This document shows, piece by piece, positions 21,717 through 33,703 of a stretch of 64,000 nt of DNA. Both the position numbers and the translations under genes were made by a program. Numbering within the stretch: position 1 is the stretch's first letter; each line of letters begins with the position of its first letter. The stretch spans positions 9,300,216-9,364,215 of the forward strand of contig NC_081542.1 of NCBI RefSeq assembly GCF_901000735.1, given 5' to 3'. The notes beneath the pieces are model-generated. The model saw only the letters and a program-made list of their open reading frames with translations. It was not told the origin of the DNA and did not search any database. The stretch is from Corylus avellana (Eukaryota > Streptophyta > Magnoliopsida > Fagales > Betulaceae).

Positions 21717-23334
21717 TTACCTAAGTATCAGCTTCGTACTTACCGAGAATTTATTACGTGCAATAGCCTGCACTTGGGTTTGAACTATTTTTAGCACAAC
21801 AATTAGTTTCTCATGCATGGCCTCTATCCATCTTTCATCAATCCGAGCTTCTTCAACCTTCTTGAGTTCGAATTGAGATATAACATACATAGGAAACTTG
21901 ATTAACAATGCTGCTTCTTAGTCTCTTTCCTTCTTCCAAGCTCCCCAAAAAAAATTTCATGGCAATGATTCATCAATCTTAATCAGAAAGGACGATCCTT
22001 TGACACTCTTTCGGTTTGGGGGTTGGTGATTCTTCATTGTCTGATTTTACATAAACTTCTACTTCCACAACTTCAACTACTTCATCAAATTTTTTCCACT
22101 TTGTTGTTTCCTTCTATGGTATCATCATCATCAACAACAAAGTTCACAAATTCCATCAGTCTCAGTTCTTTTGTTGTAAACTCTAAAATCAAGACCGTAT
22201 ATGGAATACTCCGAAAAAAGTTCCTTCATCACTTTTAGTGTTAAACTTGCCTAGATTCTCCATGCTTCGAAGAATATAAAATTTACTTCCAGAAACTTGA
22301 TAATGCTTGACTGATGGCTTCTTGTCAGTTCATGGTTCATATGGTGTCTTCTTTGTCCTTAGTTTCGAGTAAACCCTGTTAATGACATAGCAAGCCGTGT
22401 TAAGAGCTTCACCCCAAAAATCTGTTGCTCACCCCTTTTCATGTATCATAGCACTTGTCATATCTTATATCACTATGTTATTCATTTCAATAAATCCATT
22501 TTGTTGGGGATTAATCAGAGCAGAGGACTCCTACTTAATCCTAACATCATCACAATATTCTTCAAAAGAATTTTCAAACTCTCTTCTATGATCACTTCGT
22601 ATACGTTTGATGAGACACCTATTCTCATTTTGTATTTTATTGAAAAGAACTTTACCGTGATCACATGCCTCTGATTTCTCTCGAAGCATCATCACCTATG
22701 TATGTCTAGGGTAATCATCTACTACTACCATAATGTACATTTTTTCTCCCATACTCTTTGTCTGGGTGGAACCCAACGAATCCATATGCATTAGCTTCAA
22801 AAGACTTGAGATATGTATGGAACTTGTTTTCTTATGCTGAGACTTTAATTGTTTCCTAGATGAAAAGGTCCACAAAGAATTTTTTAAGGTTTTCCCAATT
22901 TGGGTAATCTAACAATGTGTTCATTCTGGGGTCCTCTCAATAGATCTTCGAAGTTTAAGTGACCCAACCATTGATGTCATAGCTCAAATTCATCAAGTTT
23001 AGCTATATTACAGCTCACACGAATGTTTAGTCCAATGCCATAGTACTTGACATAAGTTATTTGAGCGCCCATTGAAGATATTACTTTCCTTCTTTGAAAA
23101 CTGAACTATCCAATCCTCATCACAAATTTGGCTAATGTTGAGAAGGTTGGCTTTCAGATCTTTGACATAAAGTACTTCACGAAATTCTAAGAGAACTTTA
23201 ATTTCAACATACCACTTCCCCTTGATTTGTGACTTTTTTTTCCATCTCCAAATGTGACACTGACAGTGTAACTCCCTCTTACACTCCCTCAAAACTAACA
23301 TTGACCATTTTGGTGGGGTTAATAACAATTCCAT
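21717..23334 (-). pseudogene. Ty1/copia polyprotein fragment (pre-integrase, integrase core, start of RT)
   Basis: Minus strand, reading down: REVLYVKDLKANLLNISQICDEDW and VQFSKKESNIFN are the GAG-pre-integrase region. A broken integrase core follows at about 22980-22260 (YIMVVVDDYPRHT, RSDHRREFENSFEEYC, INPQQNGFIE, WGEALNTACYVINRV). EEARIDERWIEAMHEKL near 21850 is the start of the reverse transcriptase. Several stops and frame changes make it a dead remnant. No LTRs were identified. Confidence 0.8.
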
Positions 23335-23565
23335 TAAATAAAAATTAAAAAAAATTTAAATAAAAAAAATTGATAAATACAAAATCAGTTTATGTGATTG
23401 ACCTAAATTACAGATATCTCCCTACAGTATTAAAAAAAAAAAAAAAAAAAAAAAAGCAATAATTCAAAGGTGTTGGGATAAGCCAAAATATGATTTAATT
23501 ATGGTAAATTCTCAAAACAGAGCGGATTCCACTGGTGTGCCATAATAAAAGATAACACGTCACTC

Positions 23566-23602
<37 letters not shown>

Positions 23603-23747
23603 TATTTTTTTTTTTAAATAGAGGGGTGGCTGCCAATCATATTTTTTTGTTTTAATTTTTTATTTGGTTTTGTAATTTTGATTTTTGATTTTTTTTTTTT
23701 ATTCGAACTGTTGTTGATGCATTAATAATTTTTATTTTTTTAATTTT

Positions 23748-24015
23748 AAGGGGAAACTTTCAATTTGATTCAATTGACCCCCCTCCGTCAAATTTAGCCG
23801 TTAACCTCTCACGAAAATGCCTAAAAAGATTAAATTGTCCTTCGATTTTCGTATTTTTTTAAATAACTTTATTTTTTTTTAATTTCAAATTAAGGGTAAA
23901 TTTAGAATTTAATAAAAAAATTCAGGGGTATAAATGCCATTTTATCATTTTTAACGTTTAAAATTTGATGGATGTGGGTCAATTGAATCAAATTGAAAGC
24001 TCTAGGGGTTAAATT
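23748..24015. mobile_element. Foldback MITE
   Basis: CTTTCAATTTGATTCAATTG at the left is mirrored by CAATTGAATCAAATTGAAAG at the right, a near-perfect inverted pair enclosing an AT-rich centre. Boundaries and target duplication were not fixed. A different MITE end (AAAAAGTAATTACCC, about 24275-24289) lies just to the right. Confidence 0.55.
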
Positions 24016-24289
24016 GAAAGTTTTTGAAATTTATGGGGTCTTTTCAAAATGTAAGGTAGGTAAAGAGTCTAAAGTGAAATATATCTTAATTTTAATGGTA
24101 TTATATGTAAATTTTGTTTAAAAAGTTAACGTATCTGCGTCATTTCAAGTTTTCTTTAACTAGGTTGACTTACGGAAGGTGGATTTTGGTAAGTAAAGGG
24201 TAGTTTGGTGTGGCCAGGTGGTGAGCGTGTCAATTCATAGGGCCATGTTGACGGAATGTGGTAGTTCATGAGGGTAAAAAGTAATTACC

Positions 24290-25061
24290 CATATATATAT
24301 ACACACACAAAGATATATGGACGAACTAACGAGCCAGGCTAGCAAGTCGAATCAAGCTTTATACAAACTAAGCTGCCTTACACGAGTCAAGCTTTATACA
24401 AGTTGAGCTCACGAGCTTTAATCGAATCTTGTTAAGTGAGTCAAGTATTTATCACTTAATAATCTCAAGAGTTTCTACAATAATAAGTGGGTTTTTATAG
24501 TGACAAGTTCAAGTTTGGGTCGAGTTTAATTGGGCGGGTATTAAGTGGGTTGTCAAATAGATTGGTTTATTTATAGCGTTAGTTTCTGTTCTGAGTATTT
24601 TTGTTATTATGTGAAATAGGCATGGATAGTTTTGTCCGTTTAGATATTTCATTAAAATTAAAATTAAAATTGTGACATGCATAAGCTCAAATCTGCTTTT
24701 ATGCAATTGAAGCTTTTGAAAAATATGACTTTTTTACTTTATCAAAGAAGTGGGCCTAAAAATCAAAAGGCTTTTGCAACCATTTCTCTCCCTCATTATT
24801 CACTCTCTAAACCGTGTTGTCAAACATGCATGCACTCAATCTTTTAATCTTGACCGTCCAAATCTAACAACAGGATGAAAAACTGGAAGTAAGCGGAATC
24901 CTTTACTCAAAGAGATAAGACTGTAACACTATAATAAAATTAAAAACTGAGTTTTCCTCTAAATAATAAGAACCAACAGATAAAAAGGGGATCAACATTC
25001 ACTGAAGCACTTGATTGCGACCAACTCCAGTTGTAGGTCTTTGTAGGTAGATTTATACATA
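24290..25061. other. Intergenic, downstream of the NAC gene
   Basis: Contains a short block of AGTCGAATCAAGCTTTATAC-like repeats near 24330-24420. No gene recognised. Confidence 0.4.
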
Positions 25062-27457
25062 CTATATATCATTTTGGTTTCCTCCAATATCGGAAGCAAT
25101 GAATTTTAATGTTGAATTCTTGCTATCTCCACCTTCTTCTTTTTGAATTCTGCATACTACAAGCCTCTCCATCTGACAAAAAAAAAAAGACAAGCATAAC
25201 ATTAAGCCAATTGAACAGTCATTCAAAATTTAAACTTAGGGAAATTAATTACTTTATAATTTTCTAAGTTTTTGTTATGTGACAGATAAGGATTTAAGTT
25301 TATAATTTTAACAAGTATCTAAGTTATAATCATTTGTCCCCAAGAAATAGTTCAATCAACTGGGACCACGCTTAATGAAGTTGAGGTCACTAGTTCGAAT
25401 TTCATTCTCCTCTCTTGTGCGGACATGTCAAAAAAAAAAAAAAAGAAGCTATAATCATTTAATGAATAAGTCATTCCTCATCCACCTTTTGATGGAAGAA
25501 GTTAGTGCTAACGGTTTTCTTTTCAATGTAAGACTAATAAAACCTTGTAATGTGTATCAAGAGCACATTATGCAACTTTTCTTTTTGAAAAAGAGAAGTT
25601 CGAGAGGTGAGGGTGGAGCCAACCCAATTCGACCATTATGGTGGTGGAGATCCACCCAATTAACATGGAGGGCATTGAGATCCAACCTATCATGACAAAA
25701 CTAAATTTCACCATCTTAGAAAGAGCAAATAATATAATAGAAAATAAACCAATCCCATAAAACATTTAAATTTAAATGGTTCAGCTTAATAAGTCTATAT
25801 TCACTAATAGAGACGATCCAGGAGAAATTCATTATCAAAAGGAATAAAAAGAATAGTTGAGAGAAAATCACTCAAAACTCAAATCTCAATCTCATACAAA
25901 AGAAAAAAAAAACAAAAAACAAAAGAGAGAAAAACAATATAAAGAAAACTCTCTTTTTCTCGATGTGACTTATGGCATAACAAAGTGAGAAATCACTAAT
26001 AAGATAGCAGCACTCACCTCATTGTTGTGATAACCAAAACCTTGAAGCTACGTTCTGTTTATAGGAGTTAAGAGTCGGCTAAAAGGAAATCCAAAACCGT
26101 GAGGGAAATGGAGAGAACAAGTCGGTTGCCCAAAAGCACCTCAATAGGATTCTCAGTCCATGTAAAACAATGCCTTCTGTCGGCTAAACTTCCAAGTAGG
26201 AAAAGGAATAGTGCTCGAAGATCAAGTCAAAAATACAACACAACCCTATTGAGCTTTTTGGTTTTTTTTTTATTCTATCTTTTGCCTTTTGTGTTTCAAT
26301 TTGTAGATAATGTGCTGACATAGCTCTTGATACACTTGACAAGTTTTTATCACTACTTGTTTCATTAAAAGTTAGACGAAAAATAAACGGAATGGCTTAT
26401 TTGTCAAATGACCAAAACTTAGTTAAATCTTTAGTTGTTAAAATTAGAACTTACGTAGGTCCTCATCCAGGAGGTACAAGGCAATTATTTCCATTAAATT
26501 TATAAATAAAGCTTAATGGTATTTTTAAAGTAGAATAAAGTTGTAACCTTTTGGGTGATGCTGTCAGTAAGTGCATCAGCTGGAATTATGCTTGGATTGA
26601 GTCTATATTCTTCCATTATCCACGGTCGCTTTTCACCATTTGGTTCTAGTCCCCAATAAAAGTTGAAAGATTTCTTGAACCCAACAATTTCAGTGCCGCC
26701 ATCACCACCAAAAACTTGTTCATCTTCACCAATTGCCTTCCAATAACCATTCTTAGTAGTTCGATTTGGTCGAGTGTTGGTAAAGTAATATGCCTCATTC
26801 CTCATACCATACCTGAACTTATCTGCGGATCACACAACAATTTTGATAGTTAGACTTTAAGCTCCCTATTTCTCGATTCAATAGAAGCCCAAAGAGGGTA
26901 TACTAAGCAATTTCAATAATCAGATCATTCTCAACACTAAAATATATATCAAACTGATGTTGTATTTGCAAAAATATAAGATTAATTTCTAAGAGAATAC
27001 ACAAAAATAATAACTAGGTTATTATTCTAGAGTTTTTTTAAAAAAAACAACCAACTCAAACTCTACATTGTTTAAAATTTCTACAACAAAAAATTTCACA
27101 TGAAGCATACACTAGTTTTACAATAGATTAAAAATTTGCAACGTAGTTGTTATCTCATATTTCAACCAAAAAAGAAGTAAAAATTGAAACTTCCATAAAC
27201 TAGAAAAAAAAAAAAAAAAAAAAAAAAAAACCCTCACCGATGGGAAGCTGATGAGGATCATACTCGTACAAGTCAATGTCTTTTATGATGTTGGCGGAGA
27301 GTGGACGGCCCAACAGCTTGTTGGTCAAATAATGCGAAATAAGCTCGTTTTCCTCCGGCCAAAATCTATAACCGGTCGGCAAATTCAGTTCTTCTTCTCC
27401 TCCACCTCCTCCTCCGTTACTTTCTTGAACCGATGCGATTTGGGAGTCACCGGCCAT
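25062..27457 (-). CDS. NAC-domain transcription factor, complete, three exons, 201 residues
   Basis: NAC proteins are plant-specific nuclear DNA-binding regulators of development and stress responses. Exons 27457-27238, 26822-26548 and 25172-25062 join in frame (phases 1 and 0) to 606 nt including TAG. NAC subdomains in order: A at residues 26-44 (LPTGYRFWPEENELISHYL), B (PLSANIIKDIDLYEYDP), C (MRNEAYYFTNTRPNR, NGYWKAIGEDE), D (FYWGLEPNGEKRPWIMEEYRL), E (LVVCRIQK) in exon 3. The protein ends about 25 residues after subdomain E, so it lacks the long activation region of most NACs. Several core residues differ from the usual (RFWPEEN for RFHPTDE, WKAIGED for WKATGxD). An in-frame ATG at 27544 would add 29 residues, but it lies within 20 bases of the TATA-like run, so I chose 27457. 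A SINE sits in intron 2. Confidence 0.88.
25336..25449 (+). mobile_element. tRNA-derived SINE in NAC intron 2
   Basis: Box-A-like TAGTTCAATCAACTGGGA and box-B-like AGTTCGAATTTC, then TGTGCGGACATGTC and an A-run. It is flanked by an 11-bp duplication TATAATCATTT (25325-25335 and 25450-25460). A second copy of the same family lies at 31460-31551. Antisense to the NAC gene. Confidence 0.8.
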
Positions 27458-27562
27458 GTCTGAGAGTGCCGTCTGATGAGTATGAAACCACTTTTTCTTT
27501 TTTCTTTTTTCTGTGAGCGAGTATGAAACCGCTTGTTCGGCCATGAGGATGAGTATCATCCC

Positions 27563-27579
27563 TATATATATATATATAT
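27563..27579 (-). promoter_or_regulatory. Probable TATA region of the NAC gene
   Basis: A TA-dinucleotide run about 105 bases upstream of the chosen NAC ATG. Its position fits a TATA box with a leader of about 75 bases. It is a simple repeat, so the call is uncertain. Confidence 0.4.
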
Positions 27580-27765
27580 GTCGACAAACGAGGTTTCCTA
27601 GGGACATAAATGTGACCCGGTCCGTAAAGAATTTTAACCAAACCCTCTTTTCACCGTTTGTGTTTGGTGAAAATAGAAATTCAAACAAGACGAGAGATAG
27701 AGGACCAAATTAAAGTGAATTGTTTTTCTTCAATTGCATCTTATAATGCGTTTTCTTTTAATAAA

Positions 27766-28341
27766 GGGAAAAATATAAAAAAATTCCTCAAACTAAGAGT
27801 TATTTTTTAAAGAGTTTTATGATGTTCAAAAGATAATAAAATAGTCTATCAAATAATCAAAATGTGTCAAAAAGGCAACATATTTTTTTATATTCATATA
27901 ATACCCTTATTTTTTAAAAAACTAAAATATAAAATAAATAACTAAAATATTAATTTGTCAAAAAAAAAAAAAGGAAACGAGTGGCAGCCAATTGATCAAG
28001 CCAACTACAAGGTTTGAATTTGAATTTATCCATATCTTTTATACCACATGAGCTATTTGTAATTTAAGCCAACAATAGTGACTAATTTTTTATTCATTCC
28101 AAACCAAAAAAAAAAAAAAATTGAATTTATTCACCCCTTGGTTTTTTTTTTTCTTCCTTTTTTTTTAAATTTTGTGTTTAAAAAATAGTTTCGTTTATTT
28201 TTTTTTGCATAAATTTTTTTTTAAAAAAAAAGATTAGGGGTATTATAGGAATATAAAAAAAGATGTGGTCTTTTTGACACACTTTAGTAGTTTGATGGGC
28301 TACTTTAGTTAGTTTGGAAAGATTTTTTTTATATTTTTCCC
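27766..28341. mobile_element. MULE-type MITE, family shared with 58713-59350
   Basis: Ends are GGGAAAAATATAAAAAA and TTTTTTATATTTTTCCC. Perfect 9-bp duplication TTTAATAAA (27757-27765 and 28342-28350). Sub-terminal inverted blocks (ATGTGTCAAAAAGGC and TTTTTGACACACTTTAG; TATTCATATAATACCC and GGGGTATTATAGGAATA) match the second copy. It lies just upstream of the NAC gene. Confidence 0.88.
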
Positions 28342-28690
28342 TTTAATAAATTGGACCGAATAAACGAAAATTTTTATATTTTTAAACGAAAATTTTTATT
28401 TTTTTAAAGGAAATTTTTATTTTAAAAAATTTGTAAAACAGAAATTAAAATTTTTCAGTTTTTATTAAAAAAATCGAAAATTTTTATTTTTTTTCTAAAT
28501 TTGGCCACCGCTTGGATTTTTTTTTTGTTAGTTTTAGTTTTTTTTTAGAAGTTTTAGTATTTTTGTTTTTATTTTACGAAGGATAATTTCGTCATTGGGG
28601 AGAATATTGACAAGTTTTGGTAGTTTCTTTTTATCTCTTAATACGTAACCTTCTATGATTAGACTATAGCGTCTACCTCTCATTAAGGAC

Positions 28691-29560
28691 TGTTAGAGCA
28701 CACAATGTATCGACAATAGAAGGAAAATACATTCAAGACTCTCACACTCAAATAGATATCATCACTAAACAAGATAATCACAAGTAGTAGAAGATTTAGA
28801 TAAACCAAATGTCCAGTTGTAGATAAACGCCGAGGGTTGCGTAGATAAACCATATGTCTACACTCATCCTTTAGTCTTCTAATTTCATTGTAATTCTAAA
28901 TAGGAGTAATTACCTTTTTCCCCATGAACTACAACACTCCGTCAATATACCCCCATGAACTAGAACATTTACTACCCAACCACATCAAATTACCATTTAC
29001 TTCTCAAAAAACCCTTTTTGCCAATCAATCTCGTTAAAAAAATTGAAATGACCAAAATACCATAACTTTATAAGCAAAAATTACATAATACCCTTGAAAT
29101 TAAACAAATATATATATCAAAAATCAAAAGCCAAAAAATTAAAACGAAAAATAGAAATATATTAAAATTAAAAGACACTTATAAATATTGACAGAGCATG
29201 GTAATTCATAGGGGAAAAATGTAATTACCCCTTATAAATATCAATACAAACTACCAAGAGTGGTAACGTGTTCAAGGCATTCAACCCATATTTTATAAGA
29301 TTGTTTATGGTATCAGAGCAAAAACATATTAACGTCTAGCTCAATGGCTGAAGCTATGATTTCCTCTGCCTCCACAAGCTCAACACCACCCTCCAATCCA
29401 ACTCCCATATTCACCATCTCCCATATTCACCATACCCACTATGTCCCATACCCTCTATGTCAAATTATCCAAGGATAATTTCACGTCCTGGCACATGCAA
29501 ATTCAGGCCTATCTCCGCGAACAAGATGCTTGTGGTTTTGTGTGTAGATAATATTGTTGT
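28691..29560 (+). mobile_element. Copia-type fragment: putative LTR, primer-binding site and gag start
   Basis: A primer-binding site TGGTATCAGAGC lies at 29308-29319, then a gag start at 29344 (MAEAMISSASTSSTPPSNP). After a frame change this continues as VKLSKDNFTSWHMQIQAYL and REQDACGF, the N-terminal gag pattern of copia elements. The sequence from about 28691 (TGTTAGAGCACACAATG) to the binding site is the presumed LTR, containing a MITE (28903-29231). Its continuation, a gag zinc knuckle and protease, reappears at 31031. Confidence 0.7.
28903..29231. mobile_element. MITE inside the copia LTR
   Basis: The ends GGAGTAATTACCTTTTTCCCC and GGGGAAAAATGTAATTACCCC (one internal base apart) are inverted. 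Flanking 9-mers TTCTAAATA and TTATAAATA match 8 of 9. MULE-like. Confidence 0.68.
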
Positions 29561-30370
29561 ATATTAAATCACTATGAATGATGTATATAAGGGGCCTATA
29601 TATACAAGCTAGTAATACAGACTATATATCTTTAACCCATGTGGGACTCTCTAACCCATGTTGGATAATACTACATATAATCTAATAGCCCTCCTCAAAC
29701 TCAAGGTGGAGTGCGAGAGACCAACTTGAATTTGAAAACAAGATCACGAAAACACACTGGAGGATGTAATTTTGTAAAGACGTTCACAAGCTGATCATGA
29801 GACATAACAGAATGAAGTTGTAGTGAGCCCTAAAGAAGATGATGACCTAGAAAATGACAATTAATTTCAATATGTTTGGTACGTTCAAGAAAAACATCAT
29901 TATGAGCAATTTGAATAGCACTCCTATTGTCACAATATACACGAGTAGCAGAAGAAAGAGAGACACCTATATCATGTAACAACCATCGTAACCAAAGAAG
30001 CTCCGAGGTGGTGTCAGCTAAAGCATGATATTCTACCTCAGTGCTAAATGAAGCAACAACAATTTGTTTCTTACTTCGCCAAGAGATAAGAGAGGTACCA
30101 AGTAGAAAACAATAACCTGTGATAGAACGACAATCTGTGGGATCACCAGCCCAATCAGCAACAATATAAGCATGCAACTGAAGAGGAGACTGAATGAGAA
30201 ATAGAGCCCAAGAAATAATGTCCCTTTAGGTAGCGAAGGATGCGAAGGGCAACTAAGAAATGAGTAGAGTGAGGAGCAACCATAAACTGACTCACCTGAT
30301 GGACAACATACGAGATATCAGGCCGAGTGACAGTAAGGTAAATGATGAAGAGGCATCTACCTGGTGCACC
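29537..30370 (-). pseudogene. Copia fragment, opposite strand: 3' LTR plus RT/RNase H end
   Basis: Minus strand, reading down: YLTVTRPDISYVVHQVSQFM and LRILRYLKG, then a frame break. The copia RNase H follows (IVADWAGDPTDCRSITGYC, ISWRSKKQIVVASFSTEVEY, YCDNRSAIQIAHN, RTKHIEINCHFL). A purine tract (TTTGAGGAGGGC) and a putative LTR of about 150 bp (29537-29689) follow. The 5' half is absent. It interrupts the plus-strand copia gag described at 28691-29560 and 31031-31290. Confidence 0.78.
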
Positions 30371-31022
30371 TAGGGGTGGGCAAATTAACTGCTTACAGAT
30401 TACCAATCGCCTACCGATGATGACCGAACCAAAATTAATCGTTGATCGACTTTTGTAGTTCGAAAATCGGTATGTATTTTTTATACCGACATCAATTCAA
30501 TTAATCAGTATACAATTATTTTTATCGGTTAAAACCGAACTGACGTTAGTATAAAAAATCCATAATGGGCCTTCGTTAAAGCTTGTAACCAATTTGTGAA
30601 CATTTAAAACCATGAGAACAGAAAGAACTTTTCACTGTAAATATATGTTAGAAAAGTGTTACACTCGTTAAAGCTCTTTATATTTGTTAAAGCTCCAGGC
30701 TTGTACAACAAAGTTGTTATCTGGGCTCTCAAGATTGATCTTAACCCAAAAAAACATGTTTAATAAATTATTTTAGGCTTGTTAGCTCAAAAAAAAATTA
30801 TTTTGGGCCCCCAAAACAACTAATTTTTGGCCCATTTAAAAATATGATTTGCCCAATTAAAGAGGTGCACGATTAACCAATTAAACGGCCGAAATTAACC
30901 GAAATTTTCGAAATACTTTCTTATCGAAATGCTATCGGTGAATTAACCGATTTAACCAACAATTTCACTTAACCGATCGATAATAACTTTTCTGAACCGA
31001 ATCGAACCGATACCCACCCCTA
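30371..31022. mobile_element. hAT-type MITE in the copia mosaic
   Basis: Terminal inverted repeats TAGGGGTGGGCAAA and ACCCACCCCTA. Flanking 8-mers GGTGCACC (30363-30370) and GGTTCACC (31023-31030) match 7 of 8. Interior rich in AACCGA / TCGGTTA motifs. 652 bp, no coding capacity. Confidence 0.8.
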
Positions 31023-31030
31023 GGTTCACC

Positions 31031-31290
31031 AACCCACCACATCTGTCAACTATGTGGCAAAACAAGCCACCTTGCCTCTCGGTGCTACTCCTAGTTTGAT
31101 CCATCCTTCTAGAATGTACTCCACATGCTCTCTACTGCTCTCCGTCCCTAGCCACAGACGAGGATTCCTATCGGGACATGGGAGCAACCCATCATCTTAC
31201 TAACGAGATGAACAACCTCAGCTTTACCTCTGAGGAGTACTCAGGCATAGACCACATTCGAATAGGCAATGGTTCATGTTTGTCTAACAA
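31031..31290 (+). pseudogene. Copia gag zinc knuckle and protease start
   Basis: Plus strand: CQLCGKTSHLASRCY is a CX2CX4HX4C zinc knuckle. After a frame change DMGATHHLTNEMNNLSF and IDHIRIGNGS match the copia protease active-site region (DSGATHHLT in intact elements, here with the first S replaced by M). Probably the continuation of the gag fragment at 29344. Confidence 0.72.
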
Positions 31291-31459
31291 TTAATCTCAA
31301 CGGTCATATTCAATAAAACGAAGAACTCAATAGCATGTAAAAAAGGGTCATCAAGAATTAATGGCTTGTAAGAGTTGTAAAAGAGTAACAATCATAACTA
31401 TTAAAATTGATTTTTCTTTCATAAAAACTTATGAATATGAATTAATGTCAAATGATAAA

Positions 31460-31551
31460 AACCAACTGGGGACCACGCCTTATGAAAAGAAGATTACTAG
31501 TTCGAGTCTCCGTTTCCCCTTATGCGGACATGTCAAAAAAAAAAAAAAAAT
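31460..31551 (+). mobile_element. SINE, second copy of the 25336 family, 5'-truncated
   Basis: ACCAACTGGGGACCACGCC, ACTAGTTCGAGTCTCC (box B), TATGCGGACATGTC and an A-run match the first copy. No clear target duplication. Confidence 0.68.
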
Positions 31552-32212
31552 GAAATCATGTTTGTAACTCACATACTACAACATGTTGCTGTTAGTGGAG
31601 GTGTGCTAATTCTTTTTATATTAATTCATGCCATTAATTATAAGAAATTTGAAAGGTCTTGTGGTGAATGTTGTTGCCTGAAATAGATAACAGATCACAT
31701 AAAGTAATTTATCATGGTTTCGGCCATGGATTAATTGTTTGATAGATATGGGTAAGCTTTAATGTGTATTTTGTATTGATAGTTTAGATTTTTTTTTTTT
31801 TTTAATTTAAAAAAAAAAATTAAAACATAGCTTCTACAAAGAAAAATCATTCTTAGTGGACAACGACCAACTTCATGTTAGACCCATTGTGCGTCACAAA
31901 CTTGCAACTAGTAGAGTTCTGAAAGAAACATTTGTTGATTTTTGGTCGGCATCGTTTATGGTTGAGACTAAGACAGTATTTGATTGTCTTTTGAGCCATC
32001 AACTTTTATTCTTAATTTATGAAAACATCATTAGCAAATGCTTTTGTAGTTATTCGTCTTTTCTTGTAACTTTTTTCCTTCACTTACTGATGCACTTAAG
32101 CTTAGTGGCCACCTAATTTGGGGGTCGCGTTGGAAGTGTTATTGGTACTGTGACACAACAAGGTCATGAAGCACATAACGAGCAACACAGCACACACGAT
32201 GGGGTGGGTTTG
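31552..32212. other. Intergenic, no gene recognised
   Basis: AT-rich. The short frame at 31856-32116 has no recognisable domain. Confidence 0.4.
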
Positions 32213-32220
32213 CTTGTCAC

Positions 32221-33695
32221 CAGAGACAGATTTAGGGGGACAGGGGATGGCCTTGGCCTCCCCCCAATCCCTAAAAAAAATAAAAAATAAATAAATTTAA
32301 AGGCCATTGGCCCTACCCCAAAAAATTGGAGTGGGGCAGGGCCCCACCCAATTCCCCCTAAAAAAATTTTTAGGTAATAAAAAAAAGAAAACTACCCATT
32401 TGGCCCAGCCCAAAATAATAATAATAATAATAAAATTACCCATTTGCTTGATCTCATCTTCGTTAAATCTAGAGGGGAATTTTCAGATATAGGTAAAATT
32501 CTTACCATTTTCTTGTAAATTTAGTTATACTTGTGTGATTAGGAATTAGAAATTGTGAGGATTTATCAAACTTTGGGTTCATTCTTGGGATTTGGGGGAT
32601 TTTGCTATATTGTTGAAATCTCTAGTTTCTCTTTGAGTTTGTATTCTATCTATCCATTAAATTTCAAGTTTGAAATTATATTGATTTGGGGAATTTTTGA
32701 TTAGGTCCGAATTTGGGGAAATTTTCGTAAGAAGTTAAATTCCTAAAATTAACTTGGGGCTTTTGTGTGTAGTGGATTTCTATGCATATGATTTAAGCTC
32801 TGGCCGGGTTGTTAGATTAATCGGTTGAAAGCTTCAATTTCACTATTGTTCATAGTATGGACATAAACCCTAATTTGTATAGTATGAATTAAATTATGGC
32901 TTTTGTTATGTGAACACTAGAATTGCTAATTAGTTGGGTTAATTACATTTAAAGTGTTAATTAATCATAGACTTTCATGAGTTCAATAGAAATTGATGCC
33001 TATGGGATTTAGGTTCTAATATGTCGTATTAGAATCATATTGATTATTGTATGTGAATATGAATATTATTTTCTAAAGACTCCAAAATGATCATGTAAAT
33101 TTATTTGTAGATGATGAGAAAGCCAAATACAATACTTGATATCCCAATTTCTGAAAATTCTCATAAAAAGCTTCGGGGAGTTGGCAATGAATTTGATACT
33201 AGTTCATTGAAATTTGATCCTGGATTGCGTCGTCACATATGGGAATATGACCTTAATCAATAAGGTGCAAAATAACTCAATGCAAATCGCACTTTTTGAG
33301 TACTAGTTATTAGAAAAAAAAAAAAAAAAAAAAAAAAAAAANNNNNNNNNNNNNNNNNNNNNNNNNNNNNNNNNNNNNNNNNNNNNNNNNNNNNNNNNNN
33401 NNNNNNNNNNNNNNNNNNNNNNNNNNNNNNNNNNNNNNNNNNNNNNNNNNNNNNNNNNNNNNNNNNNNNNNNNNNNNNNNNNNNNNNNNNNNNNNNNNNN
33501 NNNNNNNNNNNNNNNNNNNNNNNNNNNNNNNNNNNNNNNNNNNNNNNNNNNNNNNNNNNNNNNNNNNNNNNNNNNNNNNNNNNNNNNNTCATTACACAAT
33601 GCCAAAAAAAAAAAAAAAAAAAAAAAAATCCTAATAACCAAAAAAAGTAAAAATTGCTTTGGCCCATCCCATAAAACTTCCTAGATCCGTCCCTG
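32221..33695 (+). mobile_element. hAT transposon remnant with TTF-type transposase N-terminus, containing an assembly gap
   Basis: Ends CAGAGACAGATTTAGG and CCTAGATCCGTCCCTG are inverted repeats. Flanking 8-mers CTTGTCAC (32213-32220) and CTTGTCGC (33696-33703) match 7 of 8. From 33113 the plus strand reads MMRKPNTILDIPISENSHKK and LKFDPGLRRHIWEYDLNQ then a stop. That resembles the start of zinc-finger (TTF-type) hAT transposases common in plants. The rest of the transposase is absent or lies in the gap (33342-33588). Confidence 0.75.
33342..33588. other. Assembly gap (247 N)
   Basis: Run of N flanked by A-runs on both sides. Frames that cross it are artefacts. Confidence 0.99.
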
Positions 33696-33703
33696 CTTGT
33701 CGC

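Noticed and set aside
27457..27544. Upstream in-frame ATG for NAC (29 extra residues)
   Set aside because: It falls within 20 bases of the TATA-like run and adds a Lys-rich stretch not seen in NAC proteins.
33257..33667. Frames of 112-136 codons across the N gap
   Set aside because: They consist of N and A/T runs; no real codons support them.
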